From positions 1 through 32,826 of the forward strand of contig DAOWME010000004.1 of assembly GCA_030643245.1 (NCBI GenBank): a stretch of 32,826 nucleotides of DNA, written 5' to 3'. Positions 1 through 7,577 of the stretch are shown here, piece by piece. How positions within the stretch are numbered: position 1 is the first letter of the stretch; every line of letters starts with the position of its first letter. The stretch is from Deltaproteobacteria bacterium. Lineage in GTDB: Bacteria > Desulfobacterota > UBA8473. The notes beneath the pieces were generated by a model. The model searched no databases and was not told where the DNA came from. It worked only from the letters and a program-made list of their open reading frames with translations. The position numbers and the translations under genes were made by a program.

Positions 1-87
1 ATTTCGAGGATTTTGTGCTTGAAGATCGGTCAAAGATGGCCTGAAGATGAGATGCACAAATGGGGAAGTTATTTCAGCCTCGTCCCC
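1..87 (+). repeat. R1 foldback repeat, copy A (partial at window edge)
   Basis: This is the right half of the R1 element seen complete at 7065-7246. It shares the block containing GGCCTGAAGATGAGATGCAC and the terminal block GGGGAAGTTATTTC, and ends at CGTCCCC. The left half lies outside the window. It is followed directly by an R4 repeat. Confidence 0.8.
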
Positions 88-150
88 AAGCAAACGAAAT
101 AAGTAGCCGGCAAGCGGTAAACCTGCTCAACCGCACAGGTCGAAAAATTT
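88..150 (+). repeat. R4 repeat, copy 1
   Basis: The segment runs from AAGCAAACGAAATAAGTAGC through GCCGGCAAGCGGTAAACCTG to CGCACAGGTCGAAAAATTT. It matches the reverse complement of 19162-19225 almost base for base, and its second half matches 29174-29211. It encodes nothing. From 151 to 388 I see no gene, only a weak hairpin (TGACCT/AGGTCA near 284-303). Confidence 0.75.
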
Positions 151-388
151 CCACTTTAAATCGATTTATAAAAAAAGAAACCCTGGTGAAGGGAATAAGG
201 TTCCAATAAAAAGAGCAGTAATTGAATCCTTGAAAAGAATTTTATTACGGTGGTCCAGATGGATAAAAGATCAGTCTGGAGATGACCTTTATTAGAGGTC
301 AAATTCTTGGCAGGTTTGTTCTTTTAGTAGGGTTCTTATGACACGGTTGAGGTATATGCTTGAACGATGTTACTTGTCGTCAGTACCC

Positions 389-751
389 CTATGGGCTTTC
401 TCGCTTTTCTTGTTCCTCTTGGTCAGTCTTACAATCGATGCACAGAGTAGTGACAGGTCTTGCCTTCAGCCTACCATCCGAGATATCCTCTCCGCACACC
501 TCACAGATGCCAAAAGTGCCATTATCGATCCTTTCCAAGGCTTCCATAATCTTCGATATCAATTTTCTTTCCCTGTCACGAATCCTCAAGAGAAAATTCC
601 GGTTTGATTCGATAGAGGCTTGGTCTGTCGGGTCAGGAAAGGCTTTCTCTTCATCAATCATCCCGGATACTGTCTTTCCCGCTTCTTGGAGAAGGGTATT
701 CAACCTGTTGTTTAAGAATTCTCTAAAGTATTCCACCCTTTCCTTATCCAT
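389..751 (-). CDS. dksA: DksA/TraR-family zinc-finger transcription factor
   Basis: The 120-aa protein has an N-terminal coiled coil (about residues 1-75) and a four-cysteine zinc finger: C83-x2-C86 and C104-x2-C107. The coiled-coil tip carries D40-P-T-D43-Q-A45, the DxxDxA motif that DksA proteins insert into the RNA polymerase secondary channel, so it is probably a functional polymerase regulator and not a degenerate TraR-like fragment. The family works with ppGpp to adjust rRNA and amino-acid promoters. The ATG follows a Shine-Dalgarno-like AGGGAGC. It is divergent from groESL and has no co-directional neighbour in the window. The family call is firm; whether it is the main DksA or a paralogue cannot be told from here. 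Confidence 0.92.
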   Translation of the reverse strand: MDKERVEYFREFLNNRLNTLLQEAGKTVSGMIDEEKAFPDPTDQASIESNRNFLLRIRDRERKLISKIMEALERIDNGTFGICEVCGEDISDGRLKARPVTTLCIDCKTDQEEQEKRESP

Positions 752-1205
752 TTTACTGCTCCCTGTAAAAAGAAAAATAGCTGTACACCGGGTACACTAC
801 TTTTTATTTTATCGAACTGCTTTATATACCTTATGGTTTCTGAAAAGTAAAGCATAAATTAACGTCAAAGTGACGGAAGTTTTGATTCTTTAAAGATTTC
901 TATTTAAACTACAGGGAATGTCGGCCGGTTTCGGTGCAATAAAGCCCCTTTGCCAAGTTTAGTCCTTTACTGGAAACAAGGGGGCAAAGGGGCTGGGTGC
1001 CCGTAACAATGAAAAAACAACGTGCAATGAATAGAATAGGTTAGGGACGGGGACGATATCGCTGAAAGACGGAAGAAATTAATTAACGATGGAGAATTAT
1101 AATGATAAATTAAATATTAAGATGATTATGGATATAATGAGGCGAAAATCATAGTATTTGTTTATTATTTGGACATAATATCGAAATAACTTTCCAATAT
1201 CGGGC
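752..1205. other. Gene-free stretch with one strong hairpin and an R1 fragment
   Basis: No convincing coding region lies between the dksA start and the groESL promoter. The stretch holds a perfect 12-bp inverted repeat (AGCCCCTTTGCC at 943-954 and GGCAAAGGGGCT at 983-994, 28-nt loop) without a following T-run. It also holds an isolated R1 terminal fragment (TTAGGGACGGGGACGA, from 1041). Base composition turns AT-rich towards 1200. Confidence 0.6.
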
Positions 1206-1235
1206 TTGCTTTTTGAATTGCATACAGATTATTAT
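1206..1235 (+). promoter_or_regulatory. Putative sigma-70 promoter of groESL
   Basis: A -35-like TTGCTT (1206-1211) is followed by 18 bp and then a -10 TATTAT (1230-1235). The predicted start falls within the first bases of the CIRCE palindrome, which is the normal arrangement for HrcA control. The -35 is weak (3 of 6 consensus bases). Confidence 0.55.
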
Positions 1236-1236
1236 G

Positions 1237-1289
1237 CGCCGTCATGTCGTTAGCACTCATATTAGATGAGTGCTAACGACATGACGGCG
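1237..1289. promoter_or_regulatory. CIRCE operator inside a 24-bp perfect palindrome
   Basis: The core is TTAGCACTC (1250-1258), nine bases, GAGTGCTAA (1268-1276): a perfect match to CIRCE, the binding site of HrcA. The symmetry continues outward without a mismatch to give 24-bp arms (1237-1260 and 1266-1289) around a 5-base loop. Ordinary CIRCE arms are 9 bp. It controls groESL; hrcA itself is in this window at 27755-28795. Confidence 0.97.
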
Positions 1290-1298
1290 AGATTAGGC

Positions 1299-1317
1299 TA
1301 GTGCTCGTCCACAAATG
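1299..1317 (+). repeat. Degenerate M-family repeat end in the groES leader
   Basis: TAGTGCTCGTCCACAAATG resembles the M-family terminal repeat TAGTGTTCATCCAGAAATG with three differences. No clear partner end is seen, so this is at most a remnant in the groES 5' untranslated region. Confidence 0.4.
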
Positions 1318-1450
1318 AGCTTCTGAGCTTCTTAGGAAATGAGCGCTAAGCAGGCACAAGGAGGTGAGAACGGATAGTCTGTTATTCCGAGAAGAATTTC
1401 GAGGTATCGAGGAGGATAAATTTATAACTCAATAGAAGAAAGGAGATTTA

Positions 1451-1744
1451 ATGGCTATGAAGATTAGACCTTTGCAAGATCGGCTGATCGTGAAGCGTAT
1501 TGAGGAGGAAGAGACAACCAAAGGGGGGATTATAATCCCTGATTCCGCAAAAGAGAAACCCATGGAAGGCAAGATTGTCGCAGCAGGCACGGGCAAGGTT
1601 CTGGAGGACGGCAAGAAGCTCCCCCTGGACGTGAAAGAAGGAGACAAGGTATTGTTTGGCAAGTATGCCGGAACAGAGATAAAGATTGACGGGGAAGAAC
1701 TTCTGATTATGCGGGAGGACGACATCCTGGGCATAATAGAATAA
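1451..1744 (+). CDS. groES: Co-chaperonin GroES
   Basis: The 97-aa protein is full length for the family. It begins with the typical IRPLQDRLIVKR strand, and the mobile loop that docks on GroEL is visible as GGIIIPDSAKEKP at about residues 24-36. It forms a heptameric lid that closes the GroEL folding chamber. The start ATG follows AGGAG at 7-base spacing; a second in-frame ATG two codons later is less well placed. groEL starts 33 bases downstream, so the two are one transcription unit under the extended CIRCE at 1237-1289. Confidence 0.98.
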   Translation: MAMKIRPLQDRLIVKRIEEEETTKGGIIIPDSAKEKPMEGKIVAAGTGKVLEDGKKLPLDVKEGDKVLFGKYAGTEIKIDGEELLIMREDDILGIIE

Positions 1745-1777
1745 CGGATACAATCTAACAAAGGAGGAGTTTACCAA

Positions 1778-3412
1778 ATGGCGAAGGAGATAAAGTACGA
1801 ACAGGTTGCAAGGGATTTGACATTAAGGGGTATAAACACCCTGGCCGATGCCGTGAAAGTCACCCTCGGTCCTAAGGGTAGAAATGTGATCTTGGACAAG
1901 AGTTTCGGTTCGCCCACAGTGACCAAGGATGGGGTTACGGTTGCCAAGGAGATAGAGCTGGAGGATAAGTTTGAAAACATGGGCGCCCAGATGGTAAAGG
2001 AGGTCGCTTCCAAGACAAGTGATATAGCTGGCGATGGGACCACCACGGCTACGCTCCTGGCCCAAGCCATTTACCGGGAGGGATCCAAGCTGGTGGCTGC
2101 CGGGAACAACCCCATGGAGATAAAGAGGGGAATAGAGAAGGCCGTGGACGTAGTGGTAAAAGAGCTGGCTGCAATGAGTAAGCCCACCAAGGACCAGAAA
2201 GAGATCGCCCAGGTGGGAACCATCTCTGCCAATAACGATGAGACGATAGGCAATATCATAGCGGAGGCTATGAACAAGGTTGGCAAGGAGGGGGTTATCA
2301 CCGTTGAAGAGGCCAAGAGTATGGATACCACCCTCGACATAGTTGAAGGGATGCAGTTCGACCGTGGTTACTTATCCCCATACTTCGTTACTGACGCGGA
2401 GAGGATGGAAGTGGTATTAGAGGATCCTTACATACTTATGCATGAGCAGAAGATCAGCAATATGAAGGACATGCTTCCAATACTGGAGCAGATAGCGAAG
2501 ATGGGAAAACCACTCTTGATAATATCAGAGGATCTGGAGGGGGAGGCATTGGCCACATTGGTGGTGAACAAGATTCGCGGCACCTTGAAATGCGCTGCTG
2601 TTAAGGCGCCTGGTTTCGGCGACAGGCGGAAGGCCATGTTGGAAGATATAGCAGTACTCACGGGAGGCCAGGCCATCACCGAGGATTTGGGAATAAAGCT
2701 TGAGAACGCCACGTTGAATGATCTCGGCTCAGCCAAGAGGGTTACCATAGACAAGGACAATACCACTATAGTTGACGGGGCCGGAGAAAAAAGGGATTTG
2801 GAGGGCAGGGTCAAGACGATCAGGGCCCAAATAGAAGAGACCACATCCGACTACGACAGAGAGAAGCTTCAAGAGAGATTGGCCAAGCTGATAGGCGGAG
2901 TAGCGGTTATCAACGTGGGCGCCGCCACCGAGTTAGAGATGAAAGAGAAGAAGGCCAGGGTGGAGGATGCCTTGAATGCAACGAGGGCGGCTGTCGAGGA
3001 AGGCATCATCCCTGGAGGAGGCGTAGCCCTTTTGAGGGGTATACCTGCTCTTGATAAAATGGAGCTGGCGGGGGATCAGAAGTTTGGAGTGAATATAGTA
3101 AAGCGTGCCTTAGAGGAGCCCATAAGGTGGATAGCCAACAATGCCGGCAAAGAGGGCTCTATAGTTACAGAGAAGGTGAAGAACGGGAGCGGGGCATTTG
3201 GGTTCAACGCTCAGACTAACACGTATGAGGATATGCAAGAAGCCGGGATAATTGATCCCACGAAGGTTGCGAGATGTGCCCTCCAGAACGCCGCAAGTGT
3301 TTCAGCCTTGTTGCTCACCACAGAGGCTATGATAGCCGACGCGCCGAAAGAAGAGAGCGCTCCTCCTATGATGCCGCCGGGAGGGGGTATGCCTGGGGGA
3401 GGTATGTACTAG
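1778..3412 (+). CDS. groEL: Chaperonin GroEL (60 kDa)
   Basis: The 544-aa ATP-dependent folding chamber subunit has all expected landmarks: the nucleotide-binding GDGTTTATLLAQ near residue 86, the signature AAVEEGIIPGGG near 404, and the flexible Gly/Met-rich tail ending GGGMPGGGMY. Length is standard for a single-ring subunit of the 14-mer. The start follows AGGAGG. It is co-transcribed with groES and ends just before a strong terminator. Nothing is truncated or unusual. Confidence 0.99.
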   Translation: MAKEIKYEQVARDLTLRGINTLADAVKVTLGPKGRNVILDKSFGSPTVTKDGVTVAKEIELEDKFENMGAQMVKEVASKTSDIAGDGTTTATLLAQAIYREGSKLVAAGNNPMEIKRGIEKAVDVVVKELAAMSKPTKDQKEIAQVGTISANNDETIGNIIAEAMNKVGKEGVITVEEAKSMDTTLDIVEGMQFDRGYLSPYFVTDAERMEVVLEDPYILMHEQKISNMKDMLPILEQIAKMGKPLLIISEDLEGEALATLVVNKIRGTLKCAAVKAPGFGDRRKAMLEDIAVLTGGQAITEDLGIKLENATLNDLGSAKRVTIDKDNTTIVDGAGEKRDLEGRVKTIRAQIEETTSDYDREKLQERLAKLIGGVAVINVGAATELEMKEKKARVEDALNATRAAVEEGIIPGGGVALLRGIPALDKMELAGDQKFGVNIVKRALEEPIRWIANNAGKEGSIVTEKVKNGSGAFGFNAQTNTYEDMQEAGIIDPTKVARCALQNAASVSALLLTTEAMIADAPKEESAPPMMPPGGGMPGGGMY

Positions 3413-3423
3413 AATTTTCACAC

Positions 3424-3472
3424 AAAAGGGAAGTCCCCGTTCACATGGATGGGGACTCTCCTATCCCTTTTT
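3424..3472 (+). terminator. Rho-independent-type terminator after groEL
   Basis: A nested hairpin has inner stem AGTCCCC (3432-3438) pairing with GGGGACT (3451-3457) and outer AAAAGGG (3424-3430) pairing with CCCTTTT (3465-3471), ending in a T-run. It lies 12 bases beyond the groEL stop codon. Confidence 0.8.
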
Positions 3473-3631
3473 CCGACCTTTACGCATAGCCCTCCGCCTA
3501 CAAACTTCCTTTACCGTCTTATCCTTAAGAATTGTCGGCAATCAGACCAACCCGCCTTGACAACGACTCAATCTATGCTATTTTAGTTTGTCTCTGTAGA
3601 GACTTCTTACGCGATGCTTTTGGAGAATATG

Positions 3632-6424
3632 ATGGACTATAAAGATACCCTGAACCTACCGAAAACCAAATTTCCAATGAAGGCCAACCTTTCGCGAAAA
3701 GAACCGGAGCTCCTTAAAGAATGGGGGGATAAACGGATCTATGAAAGGATAAAAGAGGCATCCAAAGGCAGAGAAAAATTTATCCTCCACGACGGTCCCC
3801 CGTATGCCAACGGGCATATCCATATGGGGACAGCCTTAAATAAGATATTGAAGGACATCATAATCAAATCAAAGACCATGATGGGGTTCAATAGCTATTA
3901 TGTGCCGGGATGGGATTGTCATGGTCTTCCTATTGAACACGAGGTGGAGAAGAGACTGGGAAAAAGAAGGCAGGCCATGTCGATACCGGAAATAAGGACA
4001 CTGTGCAGAGAGTATGCGGAAAGATTCATAGATATTCAAAGAGATGAATTCAAACGCCTGGGTGTATTCGGTGAATGGGGTGACCCGTATCTTACGATGG
4101 ACCCCAAATACGTGGGAACCATAGTCAGAGAGTTCGGCAAATTTGTGGATAGGGGCAGTGTCTATAAGGGCAAGAAGCCAATTCACTGGTGTTCATCCTG
4201 CAGGACCGCTTTGGCGGAGGCTGAAGTTGAATACCAGGATCGCGAATCACCGTCCATATATGTTAAATTTCCCCTCGTTTCGCATATTGGCAACCTTCTC
4301 CCCTCCCTCGAAGGGGAGAAGGTCTCGGTTCTCATATGGACCACAACCCCATGGACAATACCCGCGAATCTGGCCATCACCCTCCATCCCGATTTTACTT
4401 ATGTCGCCGTCAAAGTGAAGGACGAAGTCTTTCTGTTGGCCGAGGGGCTATTGGAAGGCACAATGAGGGAGTTGGGGGCAGGAGATTATGAGATAGTAGA
4501 GACTTTTTCTCCCCTGAAACTGGAAGGACTGAAATGCCGGCACCCATTCATAGACAGGGAGTCTCTCTTAATCCTCGGTAATCACGTGACGCTCGATACC
4601 GGGACCGGATGTGTTCATACAGCCCCGGGTCACGGACAGGATGACTACGAGATAGGTCTCAAGTATGGTCTCGACATCTATACCCCTGTAAATGATGAGG
4701 GGAGGTTTACCGATGATGTGGAATTTTTTGCCGGGGAGTTCGTCTTTGACGCGAATAAATCGGTAAACAAAAAGCTCGATGAAGTGGGTGCTCTGCTAAA
4801 AGAAGCAACTGTACTTCATTCCTACCCCCACTGCTGGAGGTGTAAGAACCCGATAGTCTTCCGGTCCACTGAACAATGGTTTGTCTCTATGGAGAAGAAC
4901 GGATTAAGGGAAGAGGCGCTCGAAAGCATCAATCGGGTTCAGTGGATCCCCAAGTGGGGCAAGGACAGGATCTATGGAATGGTGGAGAGTCGTCCGGACT
5001 GGTGTATCTCCCGACAAAGGGCCTGGGGGGTTCCAATCATCATATTCTACTGTAAATCCTGTGGGTATACCATGGCGGAAAAGGAGATTATAGATTACGT
5101 ATCCGATCAATTTGAAGAAGAGGGCAGCGACATATGGTTTTTAAAGGATGCAGGGGACCTGCTTCCTCCCGGCACAGTTTGCCCCCAATGCAATGGCGCG
5201 GACTTTGAAAAGGAGGCGGACATACTCGATGTTTGGTTCGACTCGGGCGTCAGCTATGCTGCAGTTTTGGAGAAGAGGGAGAATTTAAGGTATCCGGCAG
5301 ACATATATTTGGAAGGGAGTGACCAGCACAGGGGGTGGTTTCACAGTTCTCTCTTAACATCCGTAAATACAAGACGTAAGGCACCCTATGAGGCCGTACT
5401 GACTCATGGTTTTGTTGTGGATGGTAAGGGGAAAAAGATGTCCAAGTCTTTTGGAAACGTGATCGCCCCGGATAAGATCATAAAGAAATATGGGGCTGAG
5501 ATCTTGAGACTCTGGGTGGCTGCGGAGGACTATCGAGATGATATCCGACTATCTGAAGAGATATTGAAGAGGATGTCAGAGGCATATCGCCGCATCAGAA
5601 ACACTTGCAGGTATATGCTGGGGAACCTCTATGACTTCGACCCGTCAAGGGACAGGGTTGAATATCAGGGCCTATGGGAGATTGACAGACTCGCTCTCCA
5701 CAGGCTCCAGAAGCTTATCACGAGAATCAGAGATGCCTATGACAGCTTTTCTTTTCACACGGTCTATCACTCTCTCCATAACTTCTGCGTAGTCGATATG
5801 AGCGCTTTCTATCTGGATGTTTTGAAAGACAGACTCTATATCTCCACCTGCGACTCCGTGGAGAGGAGATCAGCTCAGACCGTCATGTACGATATTTTGA
5901 ACGGTATTCTGAGACTGATGGCGCCGATACTTTCTTTTACTTCCGAAGAGGCCTGGAGCTATTTCCCGTCGGACGGAAGTAAGGCAGAGAGCATTCATTT
6001 GATACGATTCCCTGCTGCCAACGAGGACTACATAGACGATCAGTTGGCAGTCAGATGGGACAAGTTGTTACAGATCAGGGGAGAGGTGTCTAAGGCGCTG
6101 GAACTAGCCCGTCGTGACAAGGTCATCGGTCACTCATTGGATGCTGATGTCAGCATCTTCGCTCCCGAAAAACTCCACGGATTTTTAAAGACCTATCTTA
6201 ATGAATTGAGGCCAATCTTCATTGTTTCAAAGGTAACCCTCTTGAAAAATCAAGAAGGAAAAGGTGAATTTAAAAGCCGGGAGATTGAGGGTATGGAAGT
6301 GGGCGTGATGCAGGCCGGGGGAGGGAAATGTGCCAGGTGCTGGACTTACCACACTACAGTAAATGATAACAAAGAACACCCCGGTTTATGCCGGAGATGT
6401 GTTGAGGTAGTGGAGGGGCCTTGA
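3632..6424 (+). CDS. ileS: Isoleucyl-tRNA synthetase
   Basis: This class I synthetase charges tRNA-Ile. The HIGH-type signature is HIHMG (residues 62-66), the KMSKS loop is at about 602-606, and the C-terminal zinc-binding region has CARC and CRRC pairs, as in bacterial-type IleS. I chose the ATG at 3632 because TTGGAG lies 6 bases upstream and the protein then opens MDYKDTLNLPKTKFPMKANL, the usual IleS N-terminus. An in-frame ATG at 3614 would add six residues but has no ribosome-binding site. Length is 930 aa. It overlaps lspA by four bases. Confidence 0.98.
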   Translation: MDYKDTLNLPKTKFPMKANLSRKEPELLKEWGDKRIYERIKEASKGREKFILHDGPPYANGHIHMGTALNKILKDIIIKSKTMMGFNSYYVPGWDCHGLPIEHEVEKRLGKRRQAMSIPEIRTLCREYAERFIDIQRDEFKRLGVFGEWGDPYLTMDPKYVGTIVREFGKFVDRGSVYKGKKPIHWCSSCRTALAEAEVEYQDRESPSIYVKFPLVSHIGNLLPSLEGEKVSVLIWTTTPWTIPANLAITLHPDFTYVAVKVKDEVFLLAEGLLEGTMRELGAGDYEIVETFSPLKLEGLKCRHPFIDRESLLILGNHVTLDTGTGCVHTAPGHGQDDYEIGLKYGLDIYTPVNDEGRFTDDVEFFAGEFVFDANKSVNKKLDEVGALLKEATVLHSYPHCWRCKNPIVFRSTEQWFVSMEKNGLREEALESINRVQWIPKWGKDRIYGMVESRPDWCISRQRAWGVPIIIFYCKSCGYTMAEKEIIDYVSDQFEEEGSDIWFLKDAGDLLPPGTVCPQCNGADFEKEADILDVWFDSGVSYAAVLEKRENLRYPADIYLEGSDQHRGWFHSSLLTSVNTRRKAPYEAVLTHGFVVDGKGKKMSKSFGNVIAPDKIIKKYGAEILRLWVAAEDYRDDIRLSEEILKRMSEAYRRIRNTCRYMLGNLYDFDPSRDRVEYQGLWEIDRLALHRLQKLITRIRDAYDSFSFHTVYHSLHNFCVVDMSAFYLDVLKDRLYISTCDSVERRSAQTVMYDILNGILRLMAPILSFTSEEAWSYFPSDGSKAESIHLIRFPAANEDYIDDQLAVRWDKLLQIRGEVSKALELARRDKVIGHSLDADVSIFAPEKLHGFLKTYLNELRPIFIVSKVTLLKNQEGKGEFKSREIEGMEVGVMQAGGGKCARCWTYHTTVNDNKEHPGLCRRCVEVVEGP

Positions 6425-6903
6425 AGAAAAAATACCTTACCACAACCATAATTGTCCTGGGGGTTCTTTTCCTGGACCAATCTTCCAAACTCTATATTGA
6501 CAGGGTTATCCCCCTTCACCATTCTGTCCAAATCGTGAAGGGTTTTTTTCACATCACACATGTGAGAAATACCGGCGCCGCCTTTGGCTTTCTGGCAGGA
6601 CAAGTCGGTGGTCTCAAATCTGTTTTCTTTGTCACCATATCCGTTGTGGCAATTCTGATAATCCTCTTTTTCCTGAGAAACCTCAAGGATAATCAGACCC
6701 CTCTCTTATTAAGTCTCTCCCTGATTATGGGTGGAGCTGTGGGGAACCTCAGCGATAGGGTCAGACTGGGAGAGGTTATAGACTTCATCGACCTTCACTG
6801 GCACACGTACCACTGGCCGACTTTCAACGTAGCTGACTGCGCCATCACTATCGGAGGGGTGTTTCTGATTATTGACGTAGTCTTCAGAAAGGGGGACTCT
6901 TGA
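6421..6903 (+). CDS. lspA: Lipoprotein signal peptidase (signal peptidase II)
   Basis: The 160-aa inner-membrane aspartyl protease cleaves signal peptides from diacylated prolipoproteins. Four hydrophobic segments are visible, with the conserved RNTGAAFGF (about 49-57), GNLSDR (109-113), and the two catalytic aspartates in VIDFI (D121) and FNVADCAI (D139). The start is TTG, sharing bases with the ileS stop codon, so translation is coupled. The ileS-lspA pairing is common in bacteria. No terminator was found after it; the gap to 7034 holds nothing recognisable. Confidence 0.97.
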   Translation: MKKKYLTTTIIVLGVLFLDQSSKLYIDRVIPLHHSVQIVKGFFHITHVRNTGAAFGFLAGQVGGLKSVFFVTISVVAILIILFFLRNLKDNQTPLLLSLSLIMGGAVGNLSDRVRLGEVIDFIDLHWHTYHWPTFNVADCAITIGGVFLIIDVVFRKGDS

Positions 6904-7034
6904 CGAAGGTTTGTAACTCGTCAAAAAGCCGGGGTATGAGCCGCAAGGCACTGATTTAGATATTTACCAAGACCTGATTTATAATTTGTTTATAGGCGTT
7001 AATCAATGAAATTGCCGGTACATATAAAAAATTG

Positions 7035-7063
7035 TTGACAAATCTCAAATATTTATTAATAAT
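7035..7063 (+). promoter_or_regulatory. Strong sigma-70-like promoter reading towards tRNA-Gly
   Basis: A perfect -35 TTGACA (7035-7040), a 17-bp spacer and a -10 AATAAT (7058-7063) are present. The predicted start is at about 7070, inside the first bases of R1 copy B, so the transcript would cross the whole repeat before reaching the tRNA. Confidence 0.7.
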
Positions 7064-7064
7064 T

Positions 7065-7246
7065 AGTGACGGGGACGAAATAACTTCCTCAAGTTGGCGC
7101 TCAGATTTAGGTTAGATTTGTTCGATCTGAAAACGCAAAACCGCAGGAATAGTCGAACTATTTTGAGGATTTTGTGTTTGAAGATCGGGTAAAGATGGCC
7201 TGAAGATGAGATGCACAAATGGGGAAATTATTTCGTCCCCGTCCCT
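7065..7246 (+). repeat. R1 foldback repeat, copy B (complete, 182 bp)
   Basis: Terminal inverted repeats: the left end AGTGACGGGGACGAAATAAC and the right end, read in reverse, AGGGACGGGGACGAAATAAT. The interior is a long imperfect inverted repeat centred near the block GCAGGAATAG. No open reading frame or transposase is present. Its reverse-orientation twin is at 24805-24987. Confidence 0.88.
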
Positions 7247-7282
7247 TAGTCAATAATCGGGTTTGGAAGATCGATGTTACAT

Positions 7283-7358
7283 GCGGGCATAGCTCAGCTG
7301 GTAGAGTACAAGCTTCCCAAGCTTGGTGTCGCGGGTTCGAATCCCGTTGCCCGCTCCA
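7283..7358 (+). tRNA. tRNA-Gly (anticodon CCC)
   Basis: A full cloverleaf can be drawn. The acceptor GCGGGCA (7283-7289) pairs with TGCCCGC (7348-7354). The D arm starts GCTC. Anticodon stem CAAGC/GCTTG encloses loop TTCCCAA with anticodon CCC at 7316-7318. The T arm is GCGGG-TTCGAAT-CCCGT with one G-T pair. The discriminator is T and CCA is encoded (7356-7358). It reads GGG codons. Its position just before rimP-nusA-infB parallels the metY tRNA that heads this operon in E. coli, but here the tRNA is glycine. Confidence 0.96.
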
Positions 7359-7417
7359 CTCCAGATAGGTTGCTTGGCAACGAACTTGAGGATTTACAGA
7401 AGCCAGGAGAGATTATC

Positions 7418-7486
7418 ATGCGATCCCGCAAAACAGATGTGTGCCTCCTGTATATCTTTGAAGTCCGGTATTATTTGGTCCATTAA
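7418..7486 (+). CDS. Possible 22-residue peptide between tRNA-Gly and its terminator
   Basis: An ATG follows AGGAGA at seven-base spacing and opens a 22-codon frame (MRSRKTDVCLL... ending VRYYLVH) that stops just before the terminator. I recognise no family. A good Shine-Dalgarno in a short stretch can arise by chance, so this is a weak candidate. Confidence 0.25.
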   Translation: MRSRKTDVCLLYIFEVRYYLVH

Positions 7487-7501
7487 TTAGTGAAGTTCAC
7501 T

Positions 7502-7530
7502 AAAAAGTGGGCTTAAAGCCCACTTTTTTT
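7502..7530 (+). terminator. Rho-independent terminator after tRNA-Gly
   Basis: A GC-rich stem AAGTGGGC pairs with GCCCACTT around a TTAAA loop, followed by a run of seven T. It separates the tRNA transcript from rimP, so the rimP operon must depend on readthrough or on a promoter in the 47 bases after it, where none is obvious. Confidence 0.93.
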
Positions 7531-7577
7531 ATTGTTGAACGGTCCGCGGTCTATCCCCGGGGGCTTATGGATTGGCA

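Noticed and set aside
338..857. Plus-strand open frames opposite dksA
   Set aside because: They lie antisense to a gene with clear zinc-finger and DxxDxA motifs, and their proteins show no family features.
943..994. A riboswitch (c-di-GMP, fluoride, molybdenum cofactor or cobalamin)
   Set aside because: Only one hairpin is present; the conserved cores I know for these classes are missing, and no target gene follows within several hundred bases.
1237..1289. Reading the long groESL palindrome as a transcription terminator
   Set aside because: There is no T-run, the core is an exact CIRCE, and it lies at the predicted start of the groESL transcript.
3274..3489. A 71-codon frame overlapping the end of groEL
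   Set aside because: It is an out-of-frame shadow of the groEL C-terminus running into the terminator, with no ribosome-binding site.
7274..7486. A 70-codon open frame covering tRNA-Gly
   Set aside because: It runs through the tRNA, and its N-terminal protein sequence is just translated tRNA. Only the last 22 codons have an independent start signal and are listed separately at low confidence.
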